64,000 nt of DNA, taken from the NCBI GenBank assembly GCA_000023185.1, contig CP001627.1, forward strand, positions 124,001-188,000. The letters are read 5' to 3'. The notes below the pieces were generated by a model that made no database searches, was not told where the DNA came from, and saw only the letters and a program-made list of their open reading frames with translations. This DNA is from Rhizobium leguminosarum bv. trifolii WSM1325 (GTDB taxonomy: Bacteria > Pseudomonadota > Alphaproteobacteria > Rhizobiales > Rhizobiaceae). Below are positions 1 through 8,108 of the stretch, in pieces; the stretch's first letter is position 1, and each line of letters begins with the position of its first letter. Made by a program: the position numbers and the translations under genes.

Positions 1-1294
1 GCGCCCCAATGTCGACGCCGGCGGTCGGATCTTCGGCGACCAGCAGCTTGCGGCCGGTCGCCAGCCAGCGGCCGACGACCACTTTCTGCTGGTTGCCGCC
101 CGACAGGGCCTCCACCGGCAGATCCGGGTCGTTCGGCCGTAGACCGACGGAATGGCCGATCTTATGGGCAAGGTCGGCTTCGCCGCGCGGCGACAGGAAG
201 GACAATAGCCCACGCCCGACGGCTCCCGGATTAAGGTAGGTATTTTCCCGAATGGACAGCGAGAGCGCCACGGACTCCTCCGTCCGGTCACGGGCAATCA
301 AGCCGATGCCCGACGCCATTGCCCCTCGTGGGCTGGAAAGGTCGGGGGCCTCGTCATGCAGCAGAACCGAGCCGTTGAAGGGCTCGCAACCAAACAGGGC
401 GCGGCCGATCCGTTCCTGACCGGCGCCACGCAATCCAGCCAGTCCCAGAAGCTCGCCCTCGCGGATATCGAAGGATATCGGGCCTGTGCCGGCGCAGACG
501 AGATCGCGGACCTCAACGATCGCCTTGCCGGGCGTGATCGCCGTCTTGGAAAAGAGGCTGTCGCCGCTGCGGCCGATGATCATCGTCACCAGCTCCTCGG
601 GGGTGGTCTCGCTGACGGGCTTCTGTCCCACCATGCATCCGTCGCGCAGAACCGCGACCCGATCGGCAATCCGGAAGATTTCGTCCAGCCTGTGGGAAAC
701 GTAGATCATCCCGACGCCACGATCCTTCAACGGACGGATCGCATTGAACAGCCGATCGACTTCATCGGCGGGAAGGCTCGCCGTCGGCTCGTCGAGCACC
801 AGCACGTCGGCTTCGACGGCAAGTGCACGGGCGATGGCGACAAGCGACTTTTCGGTGCGCGACAATGCCGAGACCCGCGTCGTGGGGTCAAAGTCGCAAC
901 CGACCAGTTTCAAGGCTTCGTTGGCGCGCGCCTGCGTCCTGTTCCAATCGATGAGGCCGCGACGCATCGAGAAGCCCTGCGACAGGCCCATGTTCTCGCC
1001 GACCGTCATCCACTCGATCAAACCGAGATCCTGGTGGATGAAGGCAACCGGCTGCCGCTCGTTCGGCTTCGGGGGACGATGATGGTAGCTCTGGCCGCGA
1101 AACAGGATGTCGCCGCTATCGGGCCTGTAGATGCCCGCAAGTGTCTTGATGAGCGTCGATTTGCCGGCGCCGTTTTCTCCCAGCAGCGCGAGGATTTCTC
1201 CTTCGCGCAGGTCGATCGAGACGTCGCGCAGCGCCTGCGTTCCGCCGAAGCTCTTGGTGATCGACTGGAATTCCAGCAGTCTCTTGGCTTCCAC
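1..1294 (-). CDS. Sugar ABC transporter ATP-binding protein (RbsA/XylG type), C-terminus cut by window edge
   Basis: Cytoplasmic double-ATPase subunit of a CUT2-type sugar importer; about 431 residues are visible and the C-terminal end lies beyond base 1. Seen: Walker A GENGAGKST near residue 40, signature-like LSRTEKSLVAIARAL, Walker B LVLDEPTASL, then a second domain with GLRGAGQERIG (degenerate Walker A, usual for this family), LSGGNQQKVVVGRWL and EDPTAGVDIGA. I chose the GTG at 1294 because GGGAGGAG sits about six bases upstream. It is the first gene after the palindromic operator at 1330, so it probably belongs to the sugar-acid regulon of the LacI protein at 5815. Binding protein and permease should lie to the left, outside the window. 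The exact sugar or sugar acid cannot be read from the ATPase. Confidence 0.9.
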   Translation of the reverse strand, partial: MEAKRLLEFQSITKSFGGTQALRDVSIDLREGEILALLGENGAGKSTLIKTLAGIYRPDSGDILFRGQSYHHRPPKPNERQPVAFIHQDLGLIEWMTVGENMGLSQGFSMRRGLIDWNRTQARANEALKLVGCDFDPTTRVSALSRTEKSLVAIARALAVEADVLVLDEPTASLPADEVDRLFNAIRPLKDRGVGMIYVSHRLDEIFRIADRVAVLRDGCMVGQKPVSETTPEELVTMIIGRSGDSLFSKTAITPGKAIVEVRDLVCAGTGPISFDIREGELLGLAGLRGAGQERIGRALFGCEPFNGSVLLHDEAPDLSSPRGAMASGIGLIARDRTEESVALSLSIRENTYLNPGAVGRGLLSFLSPRGEADLAHKIGHSVGLRPNDPDLPVEALSGGNQQKVVVGRWLATGRKLLVAEDPTAGVDIGA

Positions 1295-1329
1295 TGTGGC
1301 TCCTCCCAAGCTGCGGTTTTCATGGATGT

Positions 1330-1345
1330 ATGTTATCGATAACAT
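1330..1345. promoter_or_regulatory. LacI-family operator, perfect 16-bp palindrome
   Basis: ATGTTATCGATAACAT, a perfect inverted repeat 35 bases upstream of the ABC ATPase start. The same 16 bases recur at 3707 and near-copies at 6943 and 7079. The sequence resembles, from general knowledge, the E. coli GntR gluconate operator. Probable binding site of the LacI-type regulator encoded at 5815-6891. Confidence 0.8.
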
Positions 1346-1399
1346 TTATGCGTGGTCAAGCGGAAAGATGGCGATCCCGAATTTAACTGGAGATTGGCG

Positions 1400-2293
1400 T
1401 CAGTCGGTTTGGAATCCGTCGAGAAGGCGCATCATCTCGGCCGAGTCTTTTGGCCCAAGCCCGGCAGCGCAGAGCAGACGGTGAATCTCGACCACCGAGC
1501 CAGTCATCGGCAGTGGCGTCTTCGTCTTCAGCGCAAAGACTTGAAGCGAATCCAGGTCCTTCAACATGTTGTCGATTCTGCCTGTCGGCGAGAAATCCCG
1601 GGCGGCGAATTTCGCCATGAATTCCTGCAATATGCGGCTATCCGCCCTGCCGCCGGCAAGGGCGGCAGGAATGGCGGCCGGATCGACGCCGCCGGCTTCA
1701 GCGAGCTTGACCGCCTCCGCGACGGCCTGAAACAGCACGGCGCAAAACAGCTGATTGATCAGCTTCGTGGTCTGCCCTGCGCCGGATACACCCATCAGCG
1801 TGTAATTGGCGGCAAGATGCCGCATCACTACGCGCGCCCGTTCGAAATCCTCAGCACTGCCGCCCGCCATGATCGTCAGGCGTCCGCTCAGCGCACCGGG
1901 CACGCCGCCGGAGAGCGGGCAATCCACCCACGCCATGCCGGTTTCCCGACGCAGCCGCATCGCCATGTCGGCCGTGTCGGCCGGATCGATCGAGGACATA
2001 TCGATCAGCACCTTGTCAGCATTCGCCGCCGCCGCAACGCCCTTTTCGCCGAAGACGACAGCGCGGACGATGTTTGCGTGATTGAGGCTGAGCACGCAAA
2101 ACGCCGACCATGAGACCGCTTCCTCCACGGAGCCGGCCGCGCGTGCGCCCTTGGCCTGCAAAGCCGCAACTTTTTCGGTATCCAGGTCGTAGACCGATAC
2201 CTTATGCCCGGTTTCGATCAATCGGGTGACGATCGCCGTTCCCATGATGCCGGCACCGATGACGGCGACATCTGCTCTGTAGTCATCCTGCAT
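1400..2293 (-). CDS. NAD(P)-dependent 3-hydroxyisobutyrate dehydrogenase-family reductase
   Basis: 297-residue beta-hydroxyacid dehydrogenase (GarR/MmsB/Gnd-like fold), the usual length. Seen: N-terminal Rossmann motif VIGAGIMGTAI (about 11-21), substrate-binding DCPLSGGVPGAL near 124-135, and the catalytic-lysine segment GAGQTTKLINQ near 172-182. The start at 2293 follows GGGAGGAG and overlaps the last 11 bases of the gluconokinase gene, so translation is probably coupled. In this gene company it may reduce a tartronate-semialdehyde-like or keto-sugar-acid intermediate. Substrate within the family cannot be read from sequence, so 2-hydroxy-3-oxopropionate reductase is only one option. Last gene of the 3618-to-1400 minus-strand unit. 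Confidence 0.85.
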   Translation of the reverse strand: MQDDYRADVAVIGAGIMGTAIVTRLIETGHKVSVYDLDTEKVAALQAKGARAAGSVEEAVSWSAFCVLSLNHANIVRAVVFGEKGVAAAANADKVLIDMSSIDPADTADMAMRLRRETGMAWVDCPLSGGVPGALSGRLTIMAGGSAEDFERARVVMRHLAANYTLMGVSGAGQTTKLINQLFCAVLFQAVAEAVKLAEAGGVDPAAIPAALAGGRADSRILQEFMAKFAARDFSPTGRIDNMLKDLDSLQVFALKTKTPLPMTGSVVEIHRLLCAAGLGPKDSAEMMRLLDGFQTD

Positions 2294-2840
2294 GATAATC
2301 TCCTCCCTTGACGGCCATGCCGCTCAGTCCCTTGCAAGCCAGTGCTACGATATCATCCAACGCATCATCGATTGCCACTGTCACGACATTAGCTTCACCG
2401 GTCGGCGGCTCCAGCGTCTGCAACTGGCTGTCGAGCAAAGTCGCGGGCATGAAATGGCCCTGACGGGCCTGCATCCGCGACAGCAGCAGATCGCGGGATC
2501 CCTCCAGGAAAACAAAGGCGAGACGCCCGTCCGCCGCTTGCCTCAACCTGTCCCGATAGCTTTTCTTCAGCGCCGAACAGGAAATCACCAGCCCTTGCGA
2601 TGCGTGTTGCGCGGTCCTTATTTCCTCGCCGATCCGGTCGAGCCAGGGCAGGCGGTCGTCGTCGGTCAGCGGTATGCCCTGCGCCATCTTCTCGACATTG
2701 CCAGCGGGGTGGAGTTGGTCGCCCTCCAGAAACAGCATGCCGTTTCGAGCGGCGAGATGCTCGCCAACCGAAGATTTTCCGCAGCCGCTGACGCCCATGA
2801 CGACGACGGCCAGAGGTGGCGCCTTTTTGTCGAAATCCAT
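2283..2840 (-). CDS. gntK: Gluconokinase
   Basis: 185-residue kinase that phosphorylates D-gluconate to 6-phosphogluconate, feeding the Entner-Doudoroff and pentose phosphate routes. Seen: P-loop VVMGVSGCGKSSVG near residues 13-26, the GntK hallmark EGDQLHP near 40, and SCSALKKSYRDRLR near 93-106. Length is typical for bacterial GntK. The ATG at 2840 is chosen because the family motif follows about a dozen residues later; longer in-frame starts would add a low-complexity Arg/Ser stretch overlapping the dehydrogenase. It sits 13 bases after the gluconate 5-dehydrogenase stop and overlaps the next gene, fitting a pathway ending in 6-phosphogluconate. Confidence 0.93.
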   Translation of the reverse strand: MDFDKKAPPLAVVVMGVSGCGKSSVGEHLAARNGMLFLEGDQLHPAGNVEKMAQGIPLTDDDRLPWLDRIGEEIRTAQHASQGLVISCSALKKSYRDRLRQAADGRLAFVFLEGSRDLLLSRMQARQGHFMPATLLDSQLQTLEPPTGEANVVTVAIDDALDDIVALACKGLSGMAVKGGDYHAG

Positions 2841-2853
2841 GGTCTCGTCTCTA

Positions 2854-3618
2854 TCAGAGGCAGGTCGTGATGCCGCCGTCGACATAAAGCGTGTGCCCGT
2901 TGATGAAGGACGAGCCCCGGCCCGACAGGAAAACGGCGGCGCCGACCAGTTCGTCGACATTGCCCCAGCGTCCGGCCGGCGTTCGCTTCTCGAGCCAGGA
3001 CGAGAACTCGGGATTGTCGACAAGCGCCTGATTGAGCGGCGTCTTGAAATAGCCCGGCGCAATCGCATTGATCTGCAGGCCGTACTTGGCCCAGTCGGCG
3101 CACATGCCGCGGGTCAGATTGCGCACCGCGCCCTTGGTCGCCGTATAGGGAGCAATGCCGGGGCGCGCCAGTTCGCTTTGCACGGAGGCGATGTTGATGA
3201 TCTTGCCCTGTCCGCGGGCGATCATGGGTTTGGCCGCTGCCTGGCCGACATAAAATACGCTCGAAATATTGGTGGTCAGCAGCAGCTCCCATTTGTCCGC
3301 CGGGAAATCTTCCAGCGGCGTACGAAACTGCATGCCGGCATTGTTGATCAGGATGTCGAGCGGACCGATATCGGCTTCGATCGCGTCGATACCCGCTTTG
3401 GCAGCGTCCTTGCTGGTCACGTCGAAGATCGCCGCATGGGCAGACAGGCCTTGATCCTTCAGGCTCTCGACCGCGCGGTTGACGCTTTCGGGCGTGCGGC
3501 CGTTGATGATGACTTGGGCGCCATACTGCGCCAGGCCTTCGGCCAGGGCATAGCCGATCCCCTGGCTCGAGCCGGTGATCAGCGCACGCCGTCCGGTAAG
3601 ATCGAACAAGTTCTTCAT
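2854..3618 (-). CDS. Gluconate 5-dehydrogenase (SDR family)
   Basis: 254-residue short-chain dehydrogenase, probably interconverting 5-keto-D-gluconate and D-gluconate (IdnO/Gno type). Seen: TGSSQGIGYAL cofactor loop near residue 14, NNAG near 90, catalytic Ser in IASVQSE and the YTATK Tyr/Lys pair near 156, C-terminal GHTLYVDGG. The ATG at 3618 is preceded by GGAGGAG; the 24-residue upstream extension lacks family similarity and was rejected. First gene after the operator at 3707, followed by gluconokinase, which takes its product. SDR substrate calls are risky in isolation, but idonate dehydrogenase and gluconokinase next door make this one strong. Confidence 0.9.
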   Translation of the reverse strand: MKNLFDLTGRRALITGSSQGIGYALAEGLAQYGAQVIINGRTPESVNRAVESLKDQGLSAHAAIFDVTSKDAAKAGIDAIEADIGPLDILINNAGMQFRTPLEDFPADKWELLLTTNISSVFYVGQAAAKPMIARGQGKIINIASVQSELARPGIAPYTATKGAVRNLTRGMCADWAKYGLQINAIAPGYFKTPLNQALVDNPEFSSWLEKRTPAGRWGNVDELVGAAVFLSGRGSSFINGHTLYVDGGITTCL

Positions 3619-3706
3619 GCAAATAACTCCTCCGGTTTCGCCGCGGGTGACGGCTTCAAACTGCCGCTGACGGTGAAACTCACTTGACATCGCTTTTCCG
3701 AATTAT

Positions 3707-3722
3707 ATGTTATCGATAACAT
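3707..3722. promoter_or_regulatory. LacI-family operator between divergent sugar-acid genes
   Basis: Second perfect ATGTTATCGATAACAT palindrome, extending to 18 bp as T...A. It lies between the minus-strand start at 3618 and the plus-strand start at 3755, so one repressor dimer could control both directions. Confidence 0.8.
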
Positions 3723-3754
3723 AATCAACTGTCAAAATGCGGGATGGAAACGGA

Positions 3755-4696
3755 ATGCCTAAGGTAGAAATCTTGATGACCGGAGCTTATCCGGAATGGG
3801 ACATGGTGGATCTGGAGGCGAACTACCGCATCCATCGCCTGTGGGAAGCGGCAGATCGGCACGAGCTGATCTCCAGGGTCGGCAAGGATATCCGCGCCAT
3901 AGCGACCCGGGGCGAACTCGGAGCCTCCGCAGAGCTGATGGCGCAATTGCCGAAACTGGAAATTGTCTCCTGTTACGGCGTCGGCACCGACGCCATCGAC
4001 TTGTCCTATGCCCGCGCCAACGGCATTCGCGTCACCAACACCCCTGATGTGCTGACCGAAGATGTCGCCGATATCGCCATCGGACTGCTGCTTGCGACGG
4101 CAAGGCAGGTCCCGCAGGCCGATGTTTTCGTCCGCTCCGGCCAGTGGGGCAGTGTCGCGATGCCGCTGGTGACGCGCGTCTCGGGCAAGAAGGTCGGGAT
4201 CGCCGGCATGGGGCGGATCGGCAAGGCGATCGCCAGGAGGGCTGCCGCTTTTGGCTGCGAAATCTCCTATTTCGCCCGCCATGATCACCAAGATGTTGCC
4301 TACACCTACGAGCCCGACCTGATCGCGCTTGCCGACTGGGCCGACTTTCTGATCGTCATCGTTCCCGGCGGGGAGGCGACCATGAAGATCATCAATGCGG
4401 AGGTGCTCAAAGCTCTCGGTCCGAACGGCATCTTGATTAACGTTTCGCGCGGAACGACCGTAGACGAAGAGGCGCTGATCGCAGCCCTTCAAGACCGCAC
4501 CATTCAGGCTGCGGGCCTTGATGTCTTCCTGAACGAACCCAAGATCGATGCACGTTTCCTGACCCTCCAAAACGTCGTGTTGCAGCCCCATCACGGCTCT
4601 GGCACTGTCGAAACCCGCAAGGCCATGGGCAAACTCGTCAGAGACAATCTCGCTGCGCATTTTGCCGGTAGCGCTCTTCCAACTCCCGTCGTGTGA
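3755..4696 (+). CDS. D-isomer specific 2-hydroxyacid dehydrogenase
   Basis: 313-residue NAD(P)H-dependent reductase of the GhrB / 2-ketogluconate reductase group. Seen: Rossmann loop VGIAGMGRIGKAIA near 146-159, catalytic Arg in INVSRGTTVDEEAL, catalytic Glu in LDVFLNEP and catalytic His in LQPHHGSGT. I prefer the ATG at 3755, preceded by GGAAACGGA; an in-frame ATG at 3737 has no ribosome site. Probably acts on a keto-sugar acid such as 2-ketogluconate or a 2-keto-L-idonate-like compound, or on glyoxylate/hydroxypyruvate. It leads a plus-strand pair with idonate dehydrogenase 10 bases downstream, under the operator at 3707. Confidence 0.88.
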   Translation: MPKVEILMTGAYPEWDMVDLEANYRIHRLWEAADRHELISRVGKDIRAIATRGELGASAELMAQLPKLEIVSCYGVGTDAIDLSYARANGIRVTNTPDVLTEDVADIAIGLLLATARQVPQADVFVRSGQWGSVAMPLVTRVSGKKVGIAGMGRIGKAIARRAAAFGCEISYFARHDHQDVAYTYEPDLIALADWADFLIVIVPGGEATMKIINAEVLKALGPNGILINVSRGTTVDEEALIAALQDRTIQAAGLDVFLNEPKIDARFLTLQNVVLQPHHGSGTVETRKAMGKLVRDNLAAHFAGSALPTPVV

Positions 4697-4706
4697 GGAC
4701 CCCGAT

Positions 4707-5738
4707 ATGAAAGCCATCGTCATTCATGCCGCCAAGGATCTGAGGATCGAAGAGCGCGAGCCGGAGGTTGCGGGCGCCGGGCAGGTGGAGATTGCCATCG
4801 AAGCCGGCGGCATCTGCGGTTCCGACCTGCATTATTACAATCACGGCGGTTTCGGCACCGTTCGCCTGCGCGAACCGATGATCCTTGGCCATGAGATCGC
4901 CGGCACGGTCAAGGCGCTGGGTTCCGACGTCGCCGATCTTGCCGTCGGAGACCGTGTCGCGGTTTCACCGAGCCGGCCGTGCAACCATTGCCAATATTGC
5001 CTGAAGGGGCAGCAAAACCATTGTCTCAACATGCGGTTCTACGGCAGTGCCATGCCGATGCCGCACATTCAGGGCGGCTTTCGCCAGCGGCTGGTGGCGG
5101 AGCGTTGGCAGTGCCACAAGGTCGCGGACGGCATTTCCATTCACGAGGCCGCCTTTGCCGAACCCTTTGCGGTGACGCTGCATGCGGCAAACCGCGCCGG
5201 GTCGCTGCTAGGCAAACGGGTGCTGGTCACCGGTTGCGGCCCCATTGGGATGTTGGCGATCGTCGCGGCGCGCGTCCTCGGCGCCCGTGAGATCGTCGCG
5301 ACCGACGTGACCGACAGCGTTCTGGCGATTGCGCGCACCAGCGGCGCCGACCGAACGATCAATGTTGCCACGCATGCTTCCGACCTCGCGGCCTACAGTG
5401 CCGAAAAGGGATATTTCGATGTCATGTTCGAAGCGTCGGGAAATGAGCGGGCGGTGCGCTCGGGCCTAGAAACGCTTAAGCCTCGCGCTGTTCTCGTGCA
5501 GCTCGGCCTTGGCGGCGATGTTTCCATTCCGCAGAATATGATCGTTGCGAAGGAAATCGAGATGCGCGGCACATTCCGTTTTCACGAGGAATTTGCGCTC
5601 GCCGTCGAACTGATCAACGCGCGTCGCGTCGATCTGAAGCCGCTGCTGACAGGTGTCTTTAAGATTGAAGAGGCCGTCGCCGCCTTCGAATTGGCCGGCG
5701 ATCGCAGCAAGTCCATGAAAGTCCAGATCGCCTTCTGA
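4707..5738 (+). CDS. idnD: L-idonate 5-dehydrogenase (zinc alcohol dehydrogenase family)
   Basis: 343-residue zinc-dependent medium-chain dehydrogenase, likely oxidising L-idonate to 5-keto-D-gluconate. Seen: catalytic zinc region GICGSDLHYYNHGGFG near residues 36-51, GHEIAG near 67, structural-zinc cysteines in CNHCQYCLKGQQNHC near 91-105, and Rossmann motif VTGCGPIGML near 175. The HYYNHGGFG segment is typical of idonate dehydrogenases rather than sorbitol dehydrogenases. The ATG at 4707 follows GAGGACCCCGAT. Its product is the substrate of the SDR at 2854, then gluconokinase. Sorbitol- or threonine-type activity is the alternative. Confidence 0.88.
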   Translation: MKAIVIHAAKDLRIEEREPEVAGAGQVEIAIEAGGICGSDLHYYNHGGFGTVRLREPMILGHEIAGTVKALGSDVADLAVGDRVAVSPSRPCNHCQYCLKGQQNHCLNMRFYGSAMPMPHIQGGFRQRLVAERWQCHKVADGISIHEAAFAEPFAVTLHAANRAGSLLGKRVLVTGCGPIGMLAIVAARVLGAREIVATDVTDSVLAIARTSGADRTINVATHASDLAAYSAEKGYFDVMFEASGNERAVRSGLETLKPRAVLVQLGLGGDVSIPQNMIVAKEIEMRGTFRFHEEFALAVELINARRVDLKPLLTGVFKIEEAVAAFELAGDRSKSMKVQIAF

Positions 5739-5770
5739 CCGACTGCATGATCCTTGCAGCCATTCAAAGT

Positions 5771-5810
5771 GTTACAGCGCCGCGCATCCGAAAAGACGCG
5801 CCGCGCCGCA
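5771..5810. repeat. GC-rich inverted-repeat segment between convergent genes
   Basis: The 77-base gap between the idonate dehydrogenase stop and the regulator stop holds a GCGC(A)-11 bases-(C)GCGC stem flanked by further GCGCCG runs. It resembles degenerate copies of the palindromic elements common between rhizobial genes. It may help terminate transcription from either side; there is no T-run, so the assignment is weak. Confidence 0.3.
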
Positions 5811-5814
5811 GTAC

Positions 5815-6891
5815 TCAAGCTGTCGGTGCGCCGTTGCGGTCCGTGCTTTCGCGCAAGACAACCTTGTAGCCGGTCAACGTGATCTCATCGCCGGTCGCCT
5901 CGCCGGTATGGAGGGTATCCAGCAGGCGGGCGGCGGCCTGACGGCCGATGCCATAACAATCCACATTGATGGTGGTGATGCGCGGATGACAGATGGACGA
6001 GATCTCATAGTCGCCGAAACCGGCAATGGCGATGTCCCTTGGAACCTTCATTCCCCTGCGCGTGCATTCCATGATGGCGCCAAAGGCGGAAAGGTCGGAG
6101 ACACAGAGAACCACTTCCGTGTCCGGCCAGCGTTCCAGCAGGCTGACGATCGCCTGGCCGCCCTGCTCCATGGTGATGGGCGGCACGCCGAAGGAAATCA
6201 TTCGTCCCGGTCCGAGGCCGAGTTCTTCGACTGTTCTCTGGAAACCGCTTCGCCGCTGGCTGCCGCGCGTATCGCGCGCCGTCGTTCCACCGATATAGCC
6301 GAACTTCCGATATCCCTGACTGGCAAGCGTCCGCACCAACAGGGCCATCGCCTCGCTGTTGGAAAACCCGACAACCTGATTGATCGGATCTTCCGGAAGC
6401 TCCCAGGTTTCGACAACGGGAATGCCGGCTTTTGCCAGCATGCGCCGCGCGCGCGCCGTATGCGAGCCACCGGTCAGGATGATGCCTTCCGGCCGGCGGC
6501 GCAGCATAGCCTCGATCAGTTCTTCCTCTTTCTCCGACGAATAGTCGGTATAGCCGAGGAGGAGCTGAAGGCCGGTATTTTCCAGTGCATCGGTCATGCC
6601 CCGCGCAGTGTCGGAAAAATTCGAATTGTTGATTGAGGGCACCAGGGCAGCGATGAAGCCGCTTCGCCTTGACGAAAGACTGCCGGCAGACAGGTCGAGC
6701 ACATAACCGAGTGCGTCGACCGCCTCCATGATGCGCTTTCGGGTCTCCTCGGAAACGCTCGCGTCCTGGCGAAAGGCACGCGAAACGGTCATGGCAGAAA
6801 CGCCGACATATTTGGCGACCTCCGCCATCGTCAGCTTTTGAGCGTCTCCCGGCTTGAGACGTTTGACTTTCGGCTCATCCTCGTTTTTCAC
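5815..6891 (-). CDS. LacI-family transcriptional regulator of the sugar-acid genes
   Basis: 358-residue repressor-type regulator. Seen: N-terminal helix-turn-helix LTMAEVAKYVGVSAMTVSRAF near residues 20-40, hinge region to about 75, then a periplasmic-binding-protein-like sugar domain (SGFIAALVPSINNSNFS, GIILTGGSHT, GYIGGTTARDTRGSQRRSGF, IAIAGFGDYEIS). The start is a GTG at 6891 behind GCGGAGACCA; the first 18 residues are charged and precede the HTH. Its own upstream region carries a degenerate operator at 6943, and good copies flank the adjacent metabolic genes, so it is inferred to be a GntR-like (E. coli sense) repressor released by gluconate, idonate or a lactone. Confidence 0.9.
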   Translation of the reverse strand: MKNEDEPKVKRLKPGDAQKLTMAEVAKYVGVSAMTVSRAFRQDASVSEETRKRIMEAVDALGYVLDLSAGSLSSRRSGFIAALVPSINNSNFSDTARGMTDALENTGLQLLLGYTDYSSEKEEELIEAMLRRRPEGIILTGGSHTARARRMLAKAGIPVVETWELPEDPINQVVGFSNSEAMALLVRTLASQGYRKFGYIGGTTARDTRGSQRRSGFQRTVEELGLGPGRMISFGVPPITMEQGGQAIVSLLERWPDTEVVLCVSDLSAFGAIMECTRRGMKVPRDIAIAGFGDYEISSICHPRITTINVDCYGIGRQAAARLLDTLHTGEATGDEITLTGYKVVLRESTDRNGAPTA

Positions 6892-6942
6892 TGGTCTCCG
6901 CTTTCAAACAAGCTTCCGAATTGGGTAGTTCAAGAGACGATA

Positions 6943-6958
6943 AAGTTATCGTTATCAT
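6943..6958. promoter_or_regulatory. Degenerate LacI operator upstream of the regulator gene
   Basis: AAGTTATCGTTATCAT matches 13 of 16 positions of the perfect operator and lies 52 bases before the regulator's GTG. Suggests autoregulation with weaker affinity. Confidence 0.55.
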
Positions 6959-7078
6959 CGTACAATCGATATTAATGCAAAAACACACCATTCGAACGCC
7001 CAGAAAGCAAGCTTCCTTGGGAATTTTGGCAAAGGCCGGCAGATCGGCGTCTGTACGAAGCCGTCAAAACACGACATG

Positions 7079-7094
7079 ATGATATCGATAACAA
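7079..7094. promoter_or_regulatory. LacI operator upstream of the lactonase gene
   Basis: ATGATATCGATAACAA matches 14 of 16 positions of the perfect operator and lies 24 bases before the SMP-30 lactonase start, where a bound repressor would block transcription. Confidence 0.68.
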
Positions 7095-7117
7095 TCTGAG
7101 CGCAATGGAGGAGTATC

Positions 7118-8044
7118 ATGTTCGGGCAAATTGACGGTACGGGGTTTGAGGTTCTCGACCCGCGTTTCGAAAGCTGCTTCGTCGGGCACACCCGCGTCGA
7201 GCGTCTTTGGACCGGCGGCCGCTGGCTGGAGGGACCGGCCTGGTTTGCCGCCGGGCGGTATCTGGTTTTCTCGGATATCCCCAACAACCGAATGATGCGC
7301 TACGACGACGCCAGCGGGCAGACGTCGGTCTTCCGCTCGCCCAGCAACAATTCGAATGGCAACACTGTCGACAATCAGGGTCGGCTGATTACCTGCGAGC
7401 ATCTGACGCGCCGTGTCACGCGCACGGATTTCGACGGCAGGGTCACCCTTCTGGCCGATCGAATTGCAGGCAAGCGGCTCAATTCTCCAAATGATGTCAC
7501 CGTCAAGTCCGATGGGACCGTCTGGTTCACCGACCCGAGCTACGGCATCCTCCACGATTATGAGGGCGACTACGGCGCAGAGGAAATCGGTGGATGCCAC
7601 GTCTACCGGCATGATCCGGCAACAGGTACCACCGATCAGGTGACCTCCGATTTCGTCAAGCCGAACGGACTGGCCTTTTCCCCCGACGAGACGTTGCTTT
7701 ACGTTGCCGACACCGGAGCAACGCATCTGCCCGGCGGTCCGCGTCATATCAGAAAGCTCGCGGTCTCGAATGAGGGGAGGCTGACCGATCTCGGCGTTTT
7801 CGCAGAATGTAGTGCAGGTCTGTTCGATGGTTTTCGTGTCGATCGCAAGGGCAGGATATGGACGAGCGCCGGCGATGGTGTGCACGCTTACGATCCGGAT
7901 GGGACGTTGATCGGCAAGATCCATATTCCTGAAGGCGTCTCCAACGTGACTTTCGGCGGCGAGAAACTGAACCGCCTCTTCATCACTGCAAGCACGTCTC
8001 TTTATGCTGTTTATCTCACCGCCAACGGAACGAGACTGGGATGA
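7118..8044 (+). CDS. SMP-30/gluconolactonase family lactonase
   Basis: 308-residue six-bladed beta-propeller metal-dependent lactonase that would open an aldonolactone (glucono-, gulono- or idono-lactone) to the free acid. Seen: metal/active-site pieces EGPAWF near 37, NTVDNQGRL near 86, LNSPNDVTVKSDGTVWFTDPSYG spanning about 122-144 (Asn-Asp metal ligands), and YVADTGATH near 208. The ATG follows ATGGAGGAGTATC, a strong site. It is alone on its transcript but shares the operator with the idonate/gluconate genes, so it is placed as the entry enzyme of the same pathway. No signal peptide is visible, so it is cytoplasmic. Confidence 0.9.
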   Translation: MFGQIDGTGFEVLDPRFESCFVGHTRVERLWTGGRWLEGPAWFAAGRYLVFSDIPNNRMMRYDDASGQTSVFRSPSNNSNGNTVDNQGRLITCEHLTRRVTRTDFDGRVTLLADRIAGKRLNSPNDVTVKSDGTVWFTDPSYGILHDYEGDYGAEEIGGCHVYRHDPATGTTDQVTSDFVKPNGLAFSPDETLLYVADTGATHLPGGPRHIRKLAVSNEGRLTDLGVFAECSAGLFDGFRVDRKGRIWTSAGDGVHAYDPDGTLIGKIHIPEGVSNVTFGGEKLNRLFITASTSLYAVYLTANGTRLG

Positions 8045-8053
8045 TCACTGAGC

Positions 8054-8080
8054 AGAGGCCGCCCTTTTGGGACGGCCTCT
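8054..8080. terminator. Stem-loop between convergent lactonase and VWA genes
   Basis: AGAGGCCGCCC-TTTT-GGGACGGCCTCT forms an 11-bp stem with one bulge, ten bases after the lactonase stop, followed by TTGTTTGG. Reads as a terminator for the plus strand and possibly for the opposing gene. Confidence 0.7.
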
Positions 8081-8108
8081 TGTTTGGTACAGTTTTGTGC
8101 CTCTTGCC

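Noticed and set aside
3737..3754. Earlier ATG start for the D-2-hydroxyacid dehydrogenase
   Set aside because: No ribosome site upstream and only 15 bases after the operator; ATG at 3755 is better placed.
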